Assembly: GCF_024124765.2 (NCBI RefSeq)
Contig: NZ_JAMXSR020000002.1
Coordinates: 3,926,001 to 3,990,000, forward strand
DNA length: 64,000 nucleotides
Direction: 5' to 3'
DNA from: Sphingomonas sp. H160509
GTDB taxonomy: Bacteria > Pseudomonadota > Alphaproteobacteria > Sphingomonadales > Sphingomonadaceae
In this document: one piece after another, positions 9,269 through 19,064 of the stretch
Layout: every line of letters starts with the position of its first letter
Position numbering within the stretch: the stretch's first letter is position 1
The notes under the pieces: generated by a model
Told to the model about the DNA's origin: nothing
Database searches by the model: none
What the model saw: the letters and a program-made list of their open reading frames with translations, nothing else
Program-made: the position numbers and the translations under genes

Positions 9269-9337
9269 TCTGAAGAGAAGGGGCTGGCGTAGCGGACCGC
9301 GTTGCCTAAGGTCGCATCATCGAACGAAAAGAGAGTG

Positions 9338-11447
9338 ATGATGCAAAGACGCCTGCCGTTCCTGGCCTTGCTGGCCCCTTTCGACGACCGCGCTGGCCCA
9401 GACGCCGGTCCCCGCTACCGATCCGAACGCGTATCTCGAGGACATTCACGGCACGCGTGCGCTCGATACGGTGAAGCGGTGGAACACGCAGTCGCTCGCC
9501 GCGCTCGAAGCCAAGCCCGGCTATGCGCGCTACCGCCAGCGCGCACTCGACCTGTTGCAGGCAGACCGCCAGATCGCGACACCCGACCAGATCCTCGGCG
9601 ATCAGGTGCTGAACCTGTGGCAGGACAAGACCAACGTGCGCGGCCTCTGGCGGGTGGCCTCGCTCGCCTCGTTCACCAGCGGCAAGCCGGTGTGGCGGAC
9701 GCTGATCGACGTCGATGCGCTGGGTAAGGGCGAGGGCAAGAGCTGGGTGTGGAAGGGCGCGACGTGCCGCTCGCCGTCCTACGATCGCTGCATGGTGGCG
9801 CTGTCGAACGGCGGCGGCGATGCGGTCGAGGAGCGTGAGTTCGATATTCCCTCGGGCAAGTTCGTGACCGACGGCTTCGTCGTGCCGAGCTTCAAGACCG
9901 GGCTGAACTGGGCCGGGCCTAACGCACTGTACGTGGCGACCGATTTCGGGCCCGACAGCCTCACCAAGTCGGGCTATCCGCGGACCGTCAAGCGGTGGCA
10001 GCGCGGCACGCCGCTTGCTTCGGCAGCGACCGTGACGAGCGCGACGCCGGACGATGTCGGGATCGAGACCAACGTCTTCACCGATGGCGACCGGCGCTAT
10101 CCGCTAGTGTCGCGCAACGTCGATTTCTTCCATTCGAAGCGCAGTCATATCGTCGAGAATGGCCGGCTGGTGCCGTCGCCGTTGCCCGACGATGCCGAGA
10201 TCAACGCTGTCCTCGATGGCCGGTTGATCGCGACGCTGGCGTCCGACTGGAAGGGGATCCCGAGCGGGTCGGTCGTGGCGTACAGCGTCGCCGACGTGCT
10301 GGCGGGCCGCGCGCCGACGATCGAGCGCGTGCTGGTGCCGACCGCAACGCAGGCGGTGGAGCAGGTCGATTCGAGCAAGTCGGTGCTGTGGGTGAAGATG
10401 CTCGACGACGTCTCTGGCCGGCTCGTGTCGCTGACGCGCGGCGCGGACGGCGTCTGGTCACAAGGCGTCGCGGTGTTGCCGACCGCGTCGACGATCCACC
10501 TCGAGGCGACCGCGGGCAAGGACGACGTCGCGTTCGCGGTTGTCGAGAGCTTCCTCAGCCCGCCTGCGCTTTATGCCGTCCGCCCCAATGCCAAGCCGGT
10601 GACGGTCGACACGCTGCCCGCGCGGTTCGACGCCTCGACGATGCAGGTCGAACAGCGGTTCGCGACGTCGAAGGACGGGACGAAGATCCCGTATTTCCTC
10701 GTGCGGAAGAAAGGCACGACGGGACCGGTGCCTGCGCTCGTCCACGCGTACGGCGGGTTCCGCAATGCGCAGACGCCGACCTATCTCGTCGACCAGCCCT
10801 ATCGCTCGGGCCCGGCCGGGCTGTTCTGGGTCGAGGAGGGCAACGCGTTCGTGCTCGCCAACATCCGCGGCGGCGGCGAGTACGGCCCGCGCTGGCATCA
10901 GATGCCGCTGCGCGAGAACCGGCAAAAGGCGTATGACGATCTCCACGCGGTCGGCGACGATCTTGTCCGGACCGGCGTCAGCGCCAAGCGGAAGATCGCG
11001 GTATCCGGCCGGTCGAACGGCGGCCTGCTGGTCGGCGTCGCGATGGAGCAACGTCCCGATCTCTACGGCGCGATCGTGATGGGATCTCCACTGCTCGACA
11101 TGCAGCGCTATTCGCATCTGTCGGCGGGCGCATCGTGGATCGGCGAATATGGCGACCCGGACAAGCCCGCGGACTGGGCGTTCATCTCGAAATATTCGCC
11201 CTACCAGAACCTGAACCGCGGCGTGAAATACCCGGTGCCGTTCATCTACACCTCGACCGAGGACGACCGCGTCCACCCCGGCCACGCGCGCAAATTCGCC
11301 GCGCGGCTGGAAGCGTATGGCGACCCGTTCTTCTATTACGAGAACCCCGAAGGCGGCCACGCGGCGGGCGCCGACAAGATCGAGGACGCCAAGCGCGCCG
11401 CGCTCGTCACCGTCTATCTGAACGCACAACTCGCGCTACAGCGCTGA
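9338..11447 (+). CDS. Prolyl oligopeptidase family serine peptidase (S9A-like), one frameshift
   Basis: Exported peptidase of about 700 residues: signal peptide MMQRRLPFLALLAP, then STTALAQ as cleavage region, an N-terminal beta-propeller, and a C-terminal alpha/beta hydrolase domain. The nucleophile is in VSGRSNGGLLVG (GxSxGG), the Asp in STEDDRVHPGHARK and the His in PEGGHAAGADK. One extra base in the CCCCTTT stretch at 9375-9381 separates the signal peptide frame from the rest; removing it makes one gene. S9 enzymes cut short proline-containing peptides. Followed after 13 bases by another exported peptidase-like gene (DUF885), so together they may process peptides in the periplasm. Confidence 0.88.
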
Positions 11448-11460
11448 TCGTCAGGAATTC

Positions 11461-13246
11461 ATGATGCGTAATTTCCGTCTGTTGCTCGGCGCCGCGATGC
11501 TCGCGCTGCCGGTTTCATCTATCCCTGCGCCCGTGCTGGCCGCGAAAGCGAACGAGACTTCGGCGTTCGCGTCGCTGTCGATGCGCTATGTCGATGGCCT
11601 CGCCCGCCTAAATCCGTCGTCGGCGACATCGCTCGGCGATCATCGGTTCGACACGCAGATCACCGACATGTCCGCCGCAGGACGCGCCAGGCGAGAGGCG
11701 TTCTCGAAGGCGATGCTCGCCGATCTCCAGCGGATCGACCGCAAAGCCCTGTCGCGCGAGGAGCAGGTCGACGCGGCGCTGCTCGACAATGTGCTGCGCT
11801 ACGACATCTGGGATACCGAGACGCTCGGCGGGTGGGCGTGGGATCCGCAGGTCTATAACGACATCGCCGGCAGCTCGCTCTATTCGCTCGCCGCGCGGGA
11901 CTTCGCGCCGTGGCCGCAGCGGCTGAACGCGGCGACCGCGCGGATGGCGGCGCTCCCCGCGTTGCTGGCGCAGGCGCGCGCCAACATCGTGGTGGCGCGC
12001 GTGCCGTCGATCTACGCGACGACCGTGGCGAAGCAGAACAGCGGCATCGTCGACATCGCCGAGAGCATGCTCGCGCCGCACAAGGGCGAGTTGTCTGCAG
12101 CGGACGCCAAGCGGTTCGACGCCGCGCTCGTCAAACTGAAGGCGGCGGTCGCCGAGCATCAGGTCTGGCTCGACAAGACGCTCGTGCCCGGCGCGAAGGG
12201 CGACTTCCGCCTCGGCGCGGCGCTCTACGACAAGAAGCTCGGCTTCGCGCTGCAATCCGACCTCACCCGCGCCGAGATCAAGCGCCGCGCGCAGGCCGCG
12301 ATCGTCGACACGCGCGCGCAGATGTACGCGATCGCGCGCCAGATCTTCGGCGCCAAGAAGGGCGCGCTGCTGCTTCCCGACAAGCCGTCCGAAGCGCAGC
12401 AACAGGCCGCGATCCAGCTCGCGCTCGAACTCACCTACGCCAAGCGCCCAGCACGCGATGGCATGATCGACGCCTCGACCAAGGCACTGGCGCAGGCGAC
12501 CGCCTTCGTCCGCGACAAGGGGCTGGTCGGGATGCCCGACAGCCCGGTGAAGATCATCACGATGCCCAAGTTCCAGCAGGGCGTCGCGGTCGCGTACTGC
12601 GATTCCCCCCGGCCCGCTGGAAAAGAACCTCGGCACGTTCTTCGCCGTCTCGCCGATCCCCGACGACTGGACCGAGGCGCAGGCGACCTCGTTCCTCAGC
12701 GAATATAACGACTACATGATCCACGACCTCGCTGTGCACGAGGCGATGCCGGGGCATTACCTCCAGCTCGCGCACGCCAATGCGACACAGTCGACTTTGC
12801 GCGCGGTGCTCGGCTCGGGGCCGTTCATCGAGGGCTGGGCGGTCTATGCCGAGGGCATGATGGCGGACGAGGGCTATCTGAACGGCGATCCGCTGTTCAA
12901 GCTCACCGTGCTCAAGATGCGGCTGCGCTCGATCTCGAACTCGCTGCTCGACATCGGCATCCACACCGAGGGCATGACGCGCGAACAGGCGATGCAGCTG
13001 ATGACGCACACCGCTTTCCAGCAGGAGCGCGAGGCGGCGGGCAAATGGGTCCGTGCGTCGCTCGGCTCGACGCAGTTGCTGAGCTATTTCACCGGCTATT
13101 CGGAGCACATGGCGTTGCGGGAAGAGGCGAAGAAGCGGCAGGGCGCGGCGTTCGATCTCAAGCGCTACAACGACGCGCTGCTTGCGCATGGTTCGCCGCC
13201 AGTGCGCTACGTCCGCGAACTGCTGTTCGACCTGCCGATCGGATGA
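11461..13246 (+). CDS. DUF885 family exported protein, one frameshift
   Basis: About 594 residues after removing one base from the C6 run at 12605-12610. The signal peptide is MMRNFRLLLGAAMLALPV with cleavage near VLA. DUF885 proteins are mostly helical and carry a metal-binding type motif; here VHEAMPGHYLQ (HExxxGH) at about residue 424 and a downstream Glu-rich helix (EGWAVYAEGMM) are intact, consistent with a zinc peptidase-like fold. The second half would be untranslated as given: the first frame stops at 12708. Located 13 bases after the prolyl oligopeptidase gene, likely one transcript. Substrate unknown. Confidence 0.82.
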
Positions 13247-13266
13247 CGGCAGGCGGGTGCGCGTAA

Positions 13267-13386
13267 GGCATATCCCGTGGTCGATCCGTTCATCGGCACG
13301 GGCGGCGAGGGGCATGCCTTGCCCAGTGCAATACGCCGTTCGGATCCCACCGCGACCCTATCGATGACACCGTATTGAGAATGCCG
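13267..13386 (+). pseudogene. GH92 (alpha-mannosidase family) N-terminal remnant
   Basis: Codons from 13267 read AYPVVDPFIGTGGEGHALPS, which resembles the conserved mature N-terminus of family GH92 alpha-mannosidases (VDPFIGTG...GH..P). After one frame slip the next codons give NTPFGSHRDPIDD, matching the usual TPFG that follows in that family. The rest of the roughly 750-residue enzyme is absent; a stop follows at about 13386. I take it as a decayed fragment left between the DUF885 gene and the MreB paralogue. The match is by eye and short, so chance similarity is possible. Confidence 0.45.
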
Positions 13387-13513
13387 TCGTGATCGTCGTT
13401 GGGTTCGCCCGTCCGGGCGCAGAGCGATTGACGCGGATCGCACTACGCCGACAGCATATGGTTTCATACAGTGGCCACGGTAACGGGCGCACGCTTTCAG
13501 ATTGTCACAGCCC

Positions 13514-14558
13514 ATGCGTCTTCCTCGCCTGTTCAGCCGCCCGTCGAACGACATGGCGATCGATCTCGGAACGGTGAACACCGTCGTCTATCTGCGCGGT
13601 CAGGGCATCGTCCTGAACGAACCGTCCGTGGTGGCGATCGAAACCCGCAATGGCGTCCAGCAGGTGCGCGCGGTGGGCGCCGAAGCGAAATTGATGATGG
13701 GCAAGACGCCCGACGGGATCGAGACCATCCGGCCGATGCGTGACGGCGTGATCGCCGACCTCGACGTCGCCGAGCAGATGATCAAGTTCTTCATCGAAAA
13801 GGCGCATGGCGGGCCCAGCCGACTGCCACGCCATCCCGAGATCGCGATCTGCATCCCGTCAGGCGCGACCCTGGTTGAGCGTCGCGCGATACGCCAGGCC
13901 GCGTCCAATGCCGGCGCGCGCAAGGTGTATTTGATCGAAGAACCGATGGCGGCGGCGATCGGTGCCGGACTGCCGGTGACCGAGCCGGTCGGGGCGATGG
14001 TTGTCGATATCGGCGGTGGCACGACCGAAGTGGCGGTGCTGTCGCTGCGAGGGCTTGCCTACAGCACGTCGGCGCGGGTCGGCGGCGACAAGATGGACGA
14101 GGCGATCAGTTCGATGATTCGTCGCAAGCACAATCTGATGATCGGCGAAGCCACCGCAGAGCGCGTCAAGCTGGCGGTCGGCATGGCGCGGATGCCGGAG
14201 GATGGGATCGGCGAGGTCATGCGCGTCAAGGGACGCGACCTGCGTGCAGGGGTGCCACGCGAGATCGAGGTGACGCAGGCGGATATCGCGGCGTCGCTGG
14301 CGGATCTGATCGGCCAGATCGTCGAAACCGTGCTGACCGCGCTGGAAAAGACCGAACCCGAATTGGCCGCCGACATCTGCGATCAGGGGCATCGTCATGA
14401 CGGGCGGCGGATCGCTGCTCGCGCGGATCGACGAAGTGTTGTCGGACGCGACGGGGCTGCCCGTCACGGTCGCCGAGAACGCGCTGACCTGCGTCGCGAT
14501 CGGTGCGGGCCGCGCGATGGAAGAGCCTGTCTATCAGGGCGTGATGACGGAAATCTGA
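13514..14558 (+). CDS. mreB: MreB/MreB-like actin homologue, one frameshift
   Basis: Cytoskeletal ATPase that positions cell-wall synthesis. The 347-residue protein (after removing one base from G4 at 14386-14389) has the phosphate-1 loop MAIDLGTVNTVVYLRGQGI, the conserved LNEPSVVAIE, EEPMAAAIGAGLPV, the phosphate-2 loop VVDIGGGTTEVAVLS, and the adenosine motif VMTGGGSLL after the frameshift. No mreC, mreD or mrdA follows, unlike the usual mre operon, so this may be a second MreB copy. ATG 13514 is chosen because it places the first motif near residue 14; a TTG at 13502 is also open. Confidence 0.85.
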
Positions 14559-14675
14559 TGTACCGGACTAACCGGCGCTCTGCGGTTTCAGCAACATCGG
14601 CATGCACTGCACGTCGTGAAGGTCTCGAACCCGACATCGGTTTTCAAGCGCTTGGCTCAATGAGGGGAGAGGGGT

Positions 14676-14751
14676 TGGTGGGCCCGGCAGGAATCGAACC
14701 CGCAACCTAGCCGTTATGAGCGGCCAGCTCTAACCGTTGAGCTACAGGCCC
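14676..14751 (-). tRNA. tRNA with CAT anticodon (Ile2 or elongator Met)
   Basis: Complete cloverleaf on the minus strand: acceptor GGGCCTG/CGGGCCC with one G-U pair, D arm GCTC...GAGC, anticodon stem-loop GGCCG CTCATAA CGGCT, T arm GCGGG TTCGAAT CCTGC, discriminator A and an encoded CCA. The anticodon CAT is read as Met, or as Ile if C34 is modified to lysidine. The body resembles Ile2 somewhat more than initiator Met (normal C-G pairing at the acceptor end), but I cannot separate Ile2 from elongator Met by eye. Confidence 0.9.
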
Positions 14752-14811
14752 CACCGGCGCCTGCGTTAGCGCAAGCGATCGGCCCGCAAAAGGGCGCACA
14801 AGCAAAACGGC

Positions 14812-14845
14812 AAAGAAAAAGGGCGCTCCCGAAGGAACGCCCTTT
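14812..14845 (-). terminator. Intrinsic terminator of the NADNM-repeat lipoprotein gene
   Basis: On the minus strand a 12-bp stem with one mismatch closes on a TTCG tetraloop and is followed by CCCTTTTTCTTT. It lies about 40 bases downstream of the stop at 14888 and is the clearest intrinsic terminator in the window. Confidence 0.85.
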
Positions 14846-14887
14846 CCGACACTAATACTCTATCGAGCGCGAACGCCCGACAGGGTC

Positions 14888-15154
14888 TTAGTTCATGTTG
14901 TCGGTCTTCTCGTCGGCAGCGTCACGGACGTTGTCGGCAGCTGCGTTCATGTTGTCAGCAGCGTTCTCGAGCACGTCGGTAGCGACTGCGTTCGAGGTGT
15001 TGTCCGCCATGGCGTCCATGTTGTCAGCCTGCATTTCCATGTTGTCAGCCAGCATGTCCGCGTTGTTCTCAACTGCGGCGGCTTCTGGCGACTTGCTGCA
15101 GGCTGCGACGGACATCAGGCCGGCGGCAGCAGCGATCAGAACGATCTTCTTCAT
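14888..15154 (-). CDS. Small lipoprotein with ADNM repeats
   Basis: 88 residues. MKKIVLIAAAAGLMSVAAC gives a lipoprotein signal with lipobox SVAAC, cysteine near residue 19. The mature part is a string of short units built on A-D-N-M (NADMLADNMEMQADNMDAMA and further copies), predicted to be one amphipathic helix with few aromatic residues. Relatives of this composition in Gram-negative bacteria are outer-membrane or periplasmic spacer/stress lipoproteins, but nothing definite is known. An in-frame ATG at 15172 precedes the signal and is less likely. Monocistronic with its own terminator; compare the lipoprotein at 33977-34348. Confidence 0.75.
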   Translation of the reverse strand: MKKIVLIAAAAGLMSVAACSKSPEAAAVENNADMLADNMEMQADNMDAMADNTSNAVATDVLENAADNMNAAADNVRDAADEKTDNMN

Positions 15155-15308
15155 TCGAATGCTCCCAAGCATAGTTTCACTCGCGGCCGACCCGATTGCC
15201 GTCGCGAAGTCACGTCAAATAGCGGCCCCCGGCGGGCGGTCAATCCGCTAAATTCATCTGTCCGCAAGGTTTGCGGCAGAACGATGACAGATTGGTTCAT
15301 GCAATTCG

Positions 15309-16712
15309 TCACTTCTGGGGCACAATTGACCCGATTTCCTCGGGCGCATTGGCCACTGTCGCGATCACCGTGGTCCAGGCCGCGACATTCTGGCGGAGCT
15401 GTTCGGGGTCGATCAGATCCAGCGTGTCCTCGGGCGTATGGTGGTAGTCGAAGTAGCGCAGGCCCGACTGGTTGAGGTCGATTCCGGCGACCCCCGTGGC
15501 GATCACCGGGCCGACATCGGTGCCGCCGTGCGGGGCATCGGCGCCGCGGACGATTCCGAGCGGGGCAAGCGCGACCGCCAGGCGATCCTCGATGGGCTTG
15601 GCGGTGTCGGGCAGGCTGCTCTCGAACCGCCAGACGCGATCGGCACCGAAATCCGATTCGGCGGCGGTCGCATGGCGTTCGCCGGCGTGCGCCTTGGCGT
15701 AGGCGGCTCCACCGAAGCCGCCGCTCTCCTCGTCGCCGAACCAGACGACGCGGATCGTGCGACGCGGGCGCTGGCCGCCGTCCATCACGATCTTGGCGGC
15801 CGCCGCGGTGATCGCGATGCCCGCGCCGTCATCGATCGCGCCGGTGCCCAGATCCCAGCTGTCGAGATGGCCACCGACCAGCACGATCCCGGCCTTGGGA
15901 TCGGTGCCGGGGACTTCGGCGACGACATTGCCCGATTCGCGCATCCCGACCTGCTTGTCTTCCAGCACCAGCTTCAGCGTCACCGGCTTGCCGAGCTTCA
16001 CCAGCCGCTCGACATGCTCGGCGTCGGCGACCGACAGCGCGGCGGCGGGGATCGGCGTCACGCCCGCGTCGAAATTGGTGTTGCCCGCGTGCGGCCCGCG
16101 GCCGTGATCGGTGCCGATCGACCGGATCACGATCGCCGCCGCGCCCTTCTTGGCGGCGACGTTCGGTCCGACGAAGCGCGCGGTGCCATGCGATCCATAG
16201 CTCGACCCGTCCTGGGTCGGCTGCATCGCGTTCGACACGAAGGCGATCTTTCCCTTCAGGCTGCCATCAGGAGCGAGCGCAAGGTCGTTGTACGTCGGGA
16301 AGTACACGATCGGCAGGGTCAGCCCGCCCGGTGGCGTCGCGCCCGAATTGCCCAGGCCGACCAGATGCAGCTTCTGCGCATAGGGGGCGACCAGCTCACC
16401 ACTCTCCGTACCACGCGACCATACCGGCAACTGGTATGGCTCGATCCGCACGTTCTTGAACCCGAGCGCCTTCAGCTTGGCGACCGACCAGGCGCGCGCC
16501 CGTGGCGCCGCCTCGGTGCCCGTCATCCGCGGGCCGACCTCGGTCGTGATCCCCTCGACGATCTTGTACGCCGTATCGTCGGTCAGCGCCTTGTCGCGCA
16601 GTGCAGCAACCTTCGCGTCGACCGCGGTTGCCGGGGCGGCGGTACGCTGCGCGGCAAGAGGAACGGCGGTGATTGCGGCACAGGCCGCCAGAAATGGTGC
16701 GATACGCGTCAT
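15309..16712 (-). CDS. Exported M28 family zinc peptidase
   Basis: 467 residues with signal peptide MTRIAPFLAACAAITAVPLA, cut after AAQ. A protease-associated domain (GPNVAAKKGAAAIVIRSIG) precedes the di-zinc catalytic domain, whose ligands are seen in LVGGHLDSWDLG, GAIDDGAGI, FGDEESGGFG, HGGTDVGPV and DYHHTPEDTLDLID. M28 enzymes are aminopeptidases or carboxypeptidases acting in the periplasm or outside. ATG 16712 follows GGGGAA; an in-frame start at 16769 would put 19 residues ahead of the signal peptide. It is divergent from ettA with about 120 bases between. Confidence 0.9.
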   Translation of the reverse strand: MTRIAPFLAACAAITAVPLAAQRTAAPATAVDAKVAALRDKALTDDTAYKIVEGITTEVGPRMTGTEAAPRARAWSVAKLKALGFKNVRIEPYQLPVWSRGTESGELVAPYAQKLHLVGLGNSGATPPGGLTLPIVYFPTYNDLALAPDGSLKGKIAFVSNAMQPTQDGSSYGSHGTARFVGPNVAAKKGAAAIVIRSIGTDHGRGPHAGNTNFDAGVTPIPAAALSVADAEHVERLVKLGKPVTLKLVLEDKQVGMRESGNVVAEVPGTDPKAGIVLVGGHLDSWDLGTGAIDDGAGIAITAAAAKIVMDGGQRPRRTIRVVWFGDEESGGFGGAAYAKAHAGERHATAAESDFGADRVWRFESSLPDTAKPIEDRLAVALAPLGIVRGADAPHGGTDVGPVIATGVAGIDLNQSGLRYFDYHHTPEDTLDLIDPEQLRQNVAAWTTVIATVANAPEEIGSIVPQK

Positions 16713-16835
16713 CAGCAATTCCCCTTGGTGTCGGCCTCCTTCGTTAGGTCCCAGCTCGCGCGTTGCCAACCTTCGCGGCTGCCCTTACATGCGCAGATCA
16801 ATCCCTCCCTCACGAACACCCGAACGGAGACCCCC

Positions 16836-18515
16836 GTGGCCGGCCAATACGCCTATGTCATGAAGGACATGACGAAGACCTTCCCCGGCGCGCCCAAGCC
16901 GGTGCTGTCGAACATCAATCTGCAATTCTATCATGGCGCCAAAATCGGCATCGTCGGCCCCAACGGCGCGGGCAAGTCGACGCTGATCAAGATCATGGCC
17001 GGCATCGACAAGGACTATACCGGCGAGGCCTGGCCGGGCGAGAACGTTACCGTCGGCTATCTGGAGCAGGAGCCGCAGCTCGACGCCACCAAGACCGTGC
17101 TGGAGAACGTCAAGGACGGCGCGCGCGGTGTCGCGGACATGGTCGATCGCTTCAACGCGATCTCCGCCGAGATGGGCGATCCCCAGGACGACACCGACTT
17201 CGACGCGCTGCTGGAGGAGATGGGGACGCTTCAGGAGCAGATCGACGCGATCGACGGCTGGACGCTCGACAACCAGCTCGAGGTTGCAATGGAAGCGCTG
17301 CGTTGCCCGCCGGGCGACTGGCCGGTCGACAAGCTGTCGGGTGGTGAGAAGCGCCGCGTCGCGCTGACCCGCCTGCTGATCCAGAAGCCGGGTATCCTGC
17401 TGCTGGACGAGCCCACCAACCATCTCGACGCGGAAAGCGTCCAGTGGCTGGAGAACCATCTGAAGGATTATGCGGGCGCGGTGCTGATGATCACCCATGA
17501 CCGCTATTTCCTCGACAACGTCGTTGGCTGGGTGCTCGAACTCGATCGCGGCAAGTATTTCCCGTATGAGGGCAATTACTCGACGTATCTCGAGAAGAAG
17601 GCCAAGCGCCTTGAGCAGGAGGATCGTGAGGAATCCGGTCGTCAGACCGCGATCAAGAACGAACTCGAATGGATCCGTCAGGGTGCCAAGGCGCGCCAGA
17701 CCAAGTCCAAGGCGCGTATCGCCAACTTCGAACGCCTCGTCTCCGCACAGGAGAACCGCTCGCCGGGCAAGGCGCAGATCGTCATCCAGGTGCCCGAGCG
17801 TCTCGGCGGCAAGGTCATCGAGCTCGAGAACGTCTCCAAGGCTTACGGCGACAAGCTGCTGTTCGAGAACCTCTCGTTCACGCTGCCCGCGGGCGGTATC
17901 GTTGGCGTCATCGGTCCCAACGGCGCCGGCAAGTCGACGCTGTTCAAGCTGATCACGGGGCAGGAGACGCCGGACAGCGGCACGATCGACAAGGGTTCGA
18001 CCGTGCGGCTCGGCTATGTCGACCAGAGCCGCGATCATCTCGACGACAAGAAGAACGTCTGGGAGGAGATTTCCGACGGCCTCGACTCGATGAAGGTCAA
18101 CGGGTTCGACCAGTCGACGCGCGCCTATGTCGGGGCGTTCAACTTCAAGGGCCAGGACCAGCAGAAGAACGTCGGCAAGCTTTCGGGCGGCGAGCGCAAC
18201 CGCGTCAACATCGCCAAGATGTTGAAGCGCGGCGGCAACGTGCTGCTACTCGACGAACCGACCAACGATCTCGATGTCGAGACCCTGGGCGCGCTCGAGG
18301 AAGCGATCGAGAATTTCGCAGGGTGCGCGGTGGTGATCAGCCACGATCGCTTCTTCCTGGATCGTCTCGCCACGCACATCCTGGCGTTCGAGGGCAACAG
18401 CCATGTCGAATGGTTCGAGGGCAATTTCGAATCCTACGAAGAGGACAAGCGCCGCCGTCTGGGCGATGCGGCGGATCGTCCTACCGCGCTGTCCTATAAG
18501 AAGCTGACGCGCTGA
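16836..18515 (+). CDS. ettA: Energy-dependent translational throttle protein (ABC-F)
   Basis: Cytosolic ABC-F ATPase that binds the ribosomal E site and gates entry into elongation according to ADP/ATP. Two ATPase domains are present: Walker A GPNGAGKSTLIKIMAG and GPNGAGKSTLFKLITG, signatures KLSGGEKRRVAL and KLSGGERNRVNI, Walker B LLLDEPTNHLD and LLLDEPTNDLD. The linker between them and the inserted arm (DREESGRQTAIKNELEW) are as in EttA. GTG 16836 is the start: GGAGA precedes it and the sequence reads MAGQYAYVMKDMTKTFPG as in relatives. 559 residues, normal length. Followed after 4 bases by a CYTH-domain gene. Confidence 0.95.
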   Translation: MAGQYAYVMKDMTKTFPGAPKPVLSNINLQFYHGAKIGIVGPNGAGKSTLIKIMAGIDKDYTGEAWPGENVTVGYLEQEPQLDATKTVLENVKDGARGVADMVDRFNAISAEMGDPQDDTDFDALLEEMGTLQEQIDAIDGWTLDNQLEVAMEALRCPPGDWPVDKLSGGEKRRVALTRLLIQKPGILLLDEPTNHLDAESVQWLENHLKDYAGAVLMITHDRYFLDNVVGWVLELDRGKYFPYEGNYSTYLEKKAKRLEQEDREESGRQTAIKNELEWIRQGAKARQTKSKARIANFERLVSAQENRSPGKAQIVIQVPERLGGKVIELENVSKAYGDKLLFENLSFTLPAGGIVGVIGPNGAGKSTLFKLITGQETPDSGTIDKGSTVRLGYVDQSRDHLDDKKNVWEEISDGLDSMKVNGFDQSTRAYVGAFNFKGQDQQKNVGKLSGGERNRVNIAKMLKRGGNVLLLDEPTNDLDVETLGALEEAIENFAGCAVVISHDRFFLDRLATHILAFEGNSHVEWFEGNFESYEEDKRRRLGDAADRPTALSYKKLTR

Positions 18516-18519
18516 CCCG

Positions 18520-19062
18520 ATGTTGCGGGGGCTCGACGAGGAACTGGTCGCTCACAAATACGCGCACGTCGAGCGCGAGCGCCGGTTTCTCGTCGACCCT
18601 GCGCGTCGGCCCGATCTGGCCGATGCGCCGTATATCCTGATCGAGGACCGGTACATCGAGGGCACGCGGCTGAGGCTGCGCGCCATGACCGATAGCGGCT
18701 CGGGGCGCGTGGTCCTGAAGATCGGCAAGAAATACGACGCTGCCGACGTGCTGAGCAGGCCGACGGTCACGACGTATCTCGATCGGGACGAGTATGACCT
18801 GCTGGCGAAACTGCCGGCACGATCTTTGAGGAAACGCCGGTATCCGGTGGGCGCGAACTTCGGCATCGACCTGTTCGAAGGAGCGCTCGCCGGGCTCGAA
18901 CTCGCCGAGATCGAGCAGGACGACGCGGTCGCTTTGATGTCCATCGTCAGCCCCGAATGGGCAATCGCGGAGGTCACGCATGATCCGCGATTTCAGGGTG
19001 GGCGATTGAGCCTGCTGGATGCGGCAGGCGTGACGAGACTTATTGCCAGTAACATCGAGTGA
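18520..19062 (+). CDS. CYTH domain protein
   Basis: 180 residues. The N-terminal strand HVERERRFLVD carries the ExExR/K signature of CYTH domains, the eight-stranded tunnel fold that binds triphosphate groups with metal. Further alternating charged strands follow (YIEGTRLRLRAM, RVVLKIGKKYDA, FGIDLFEGALAGLELAEIE, AIAEVTHDPRF). CYTH members are triphosphatases (thiamine triphosphate, tripolyphosphate) or class IV adenylate cyclases; the substrate cannot be told here. Four bases after ettA and overlapping the start region of the next kinase gene, so probably part of an ettA operon. Confidence 0.75.
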   Translation: MLRGLDEELVAHKYAHVERERRFLVDPARRPDLADAPYILIEDRYIEGTRLRLRAMTDSGSGRVVLKIGKKYDAADVLSRPTVTTYLDRDEYDLLAKLPARSLRKRRYPVGANFGIDLFEGALAGLELAEIEQDDAVALMSIVSPEWAIAEVTHDPRFQGGRLSLLDAAGVTRLIASNIE

Positions 19063-19064
19063 GT

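Noticed and set aside
16785..18038. 417-codon minus-strand frame opposite ettA
   Set aside because: Shadow of the ABC-F gene, whose Walker motifs on the plus strand are decisive.
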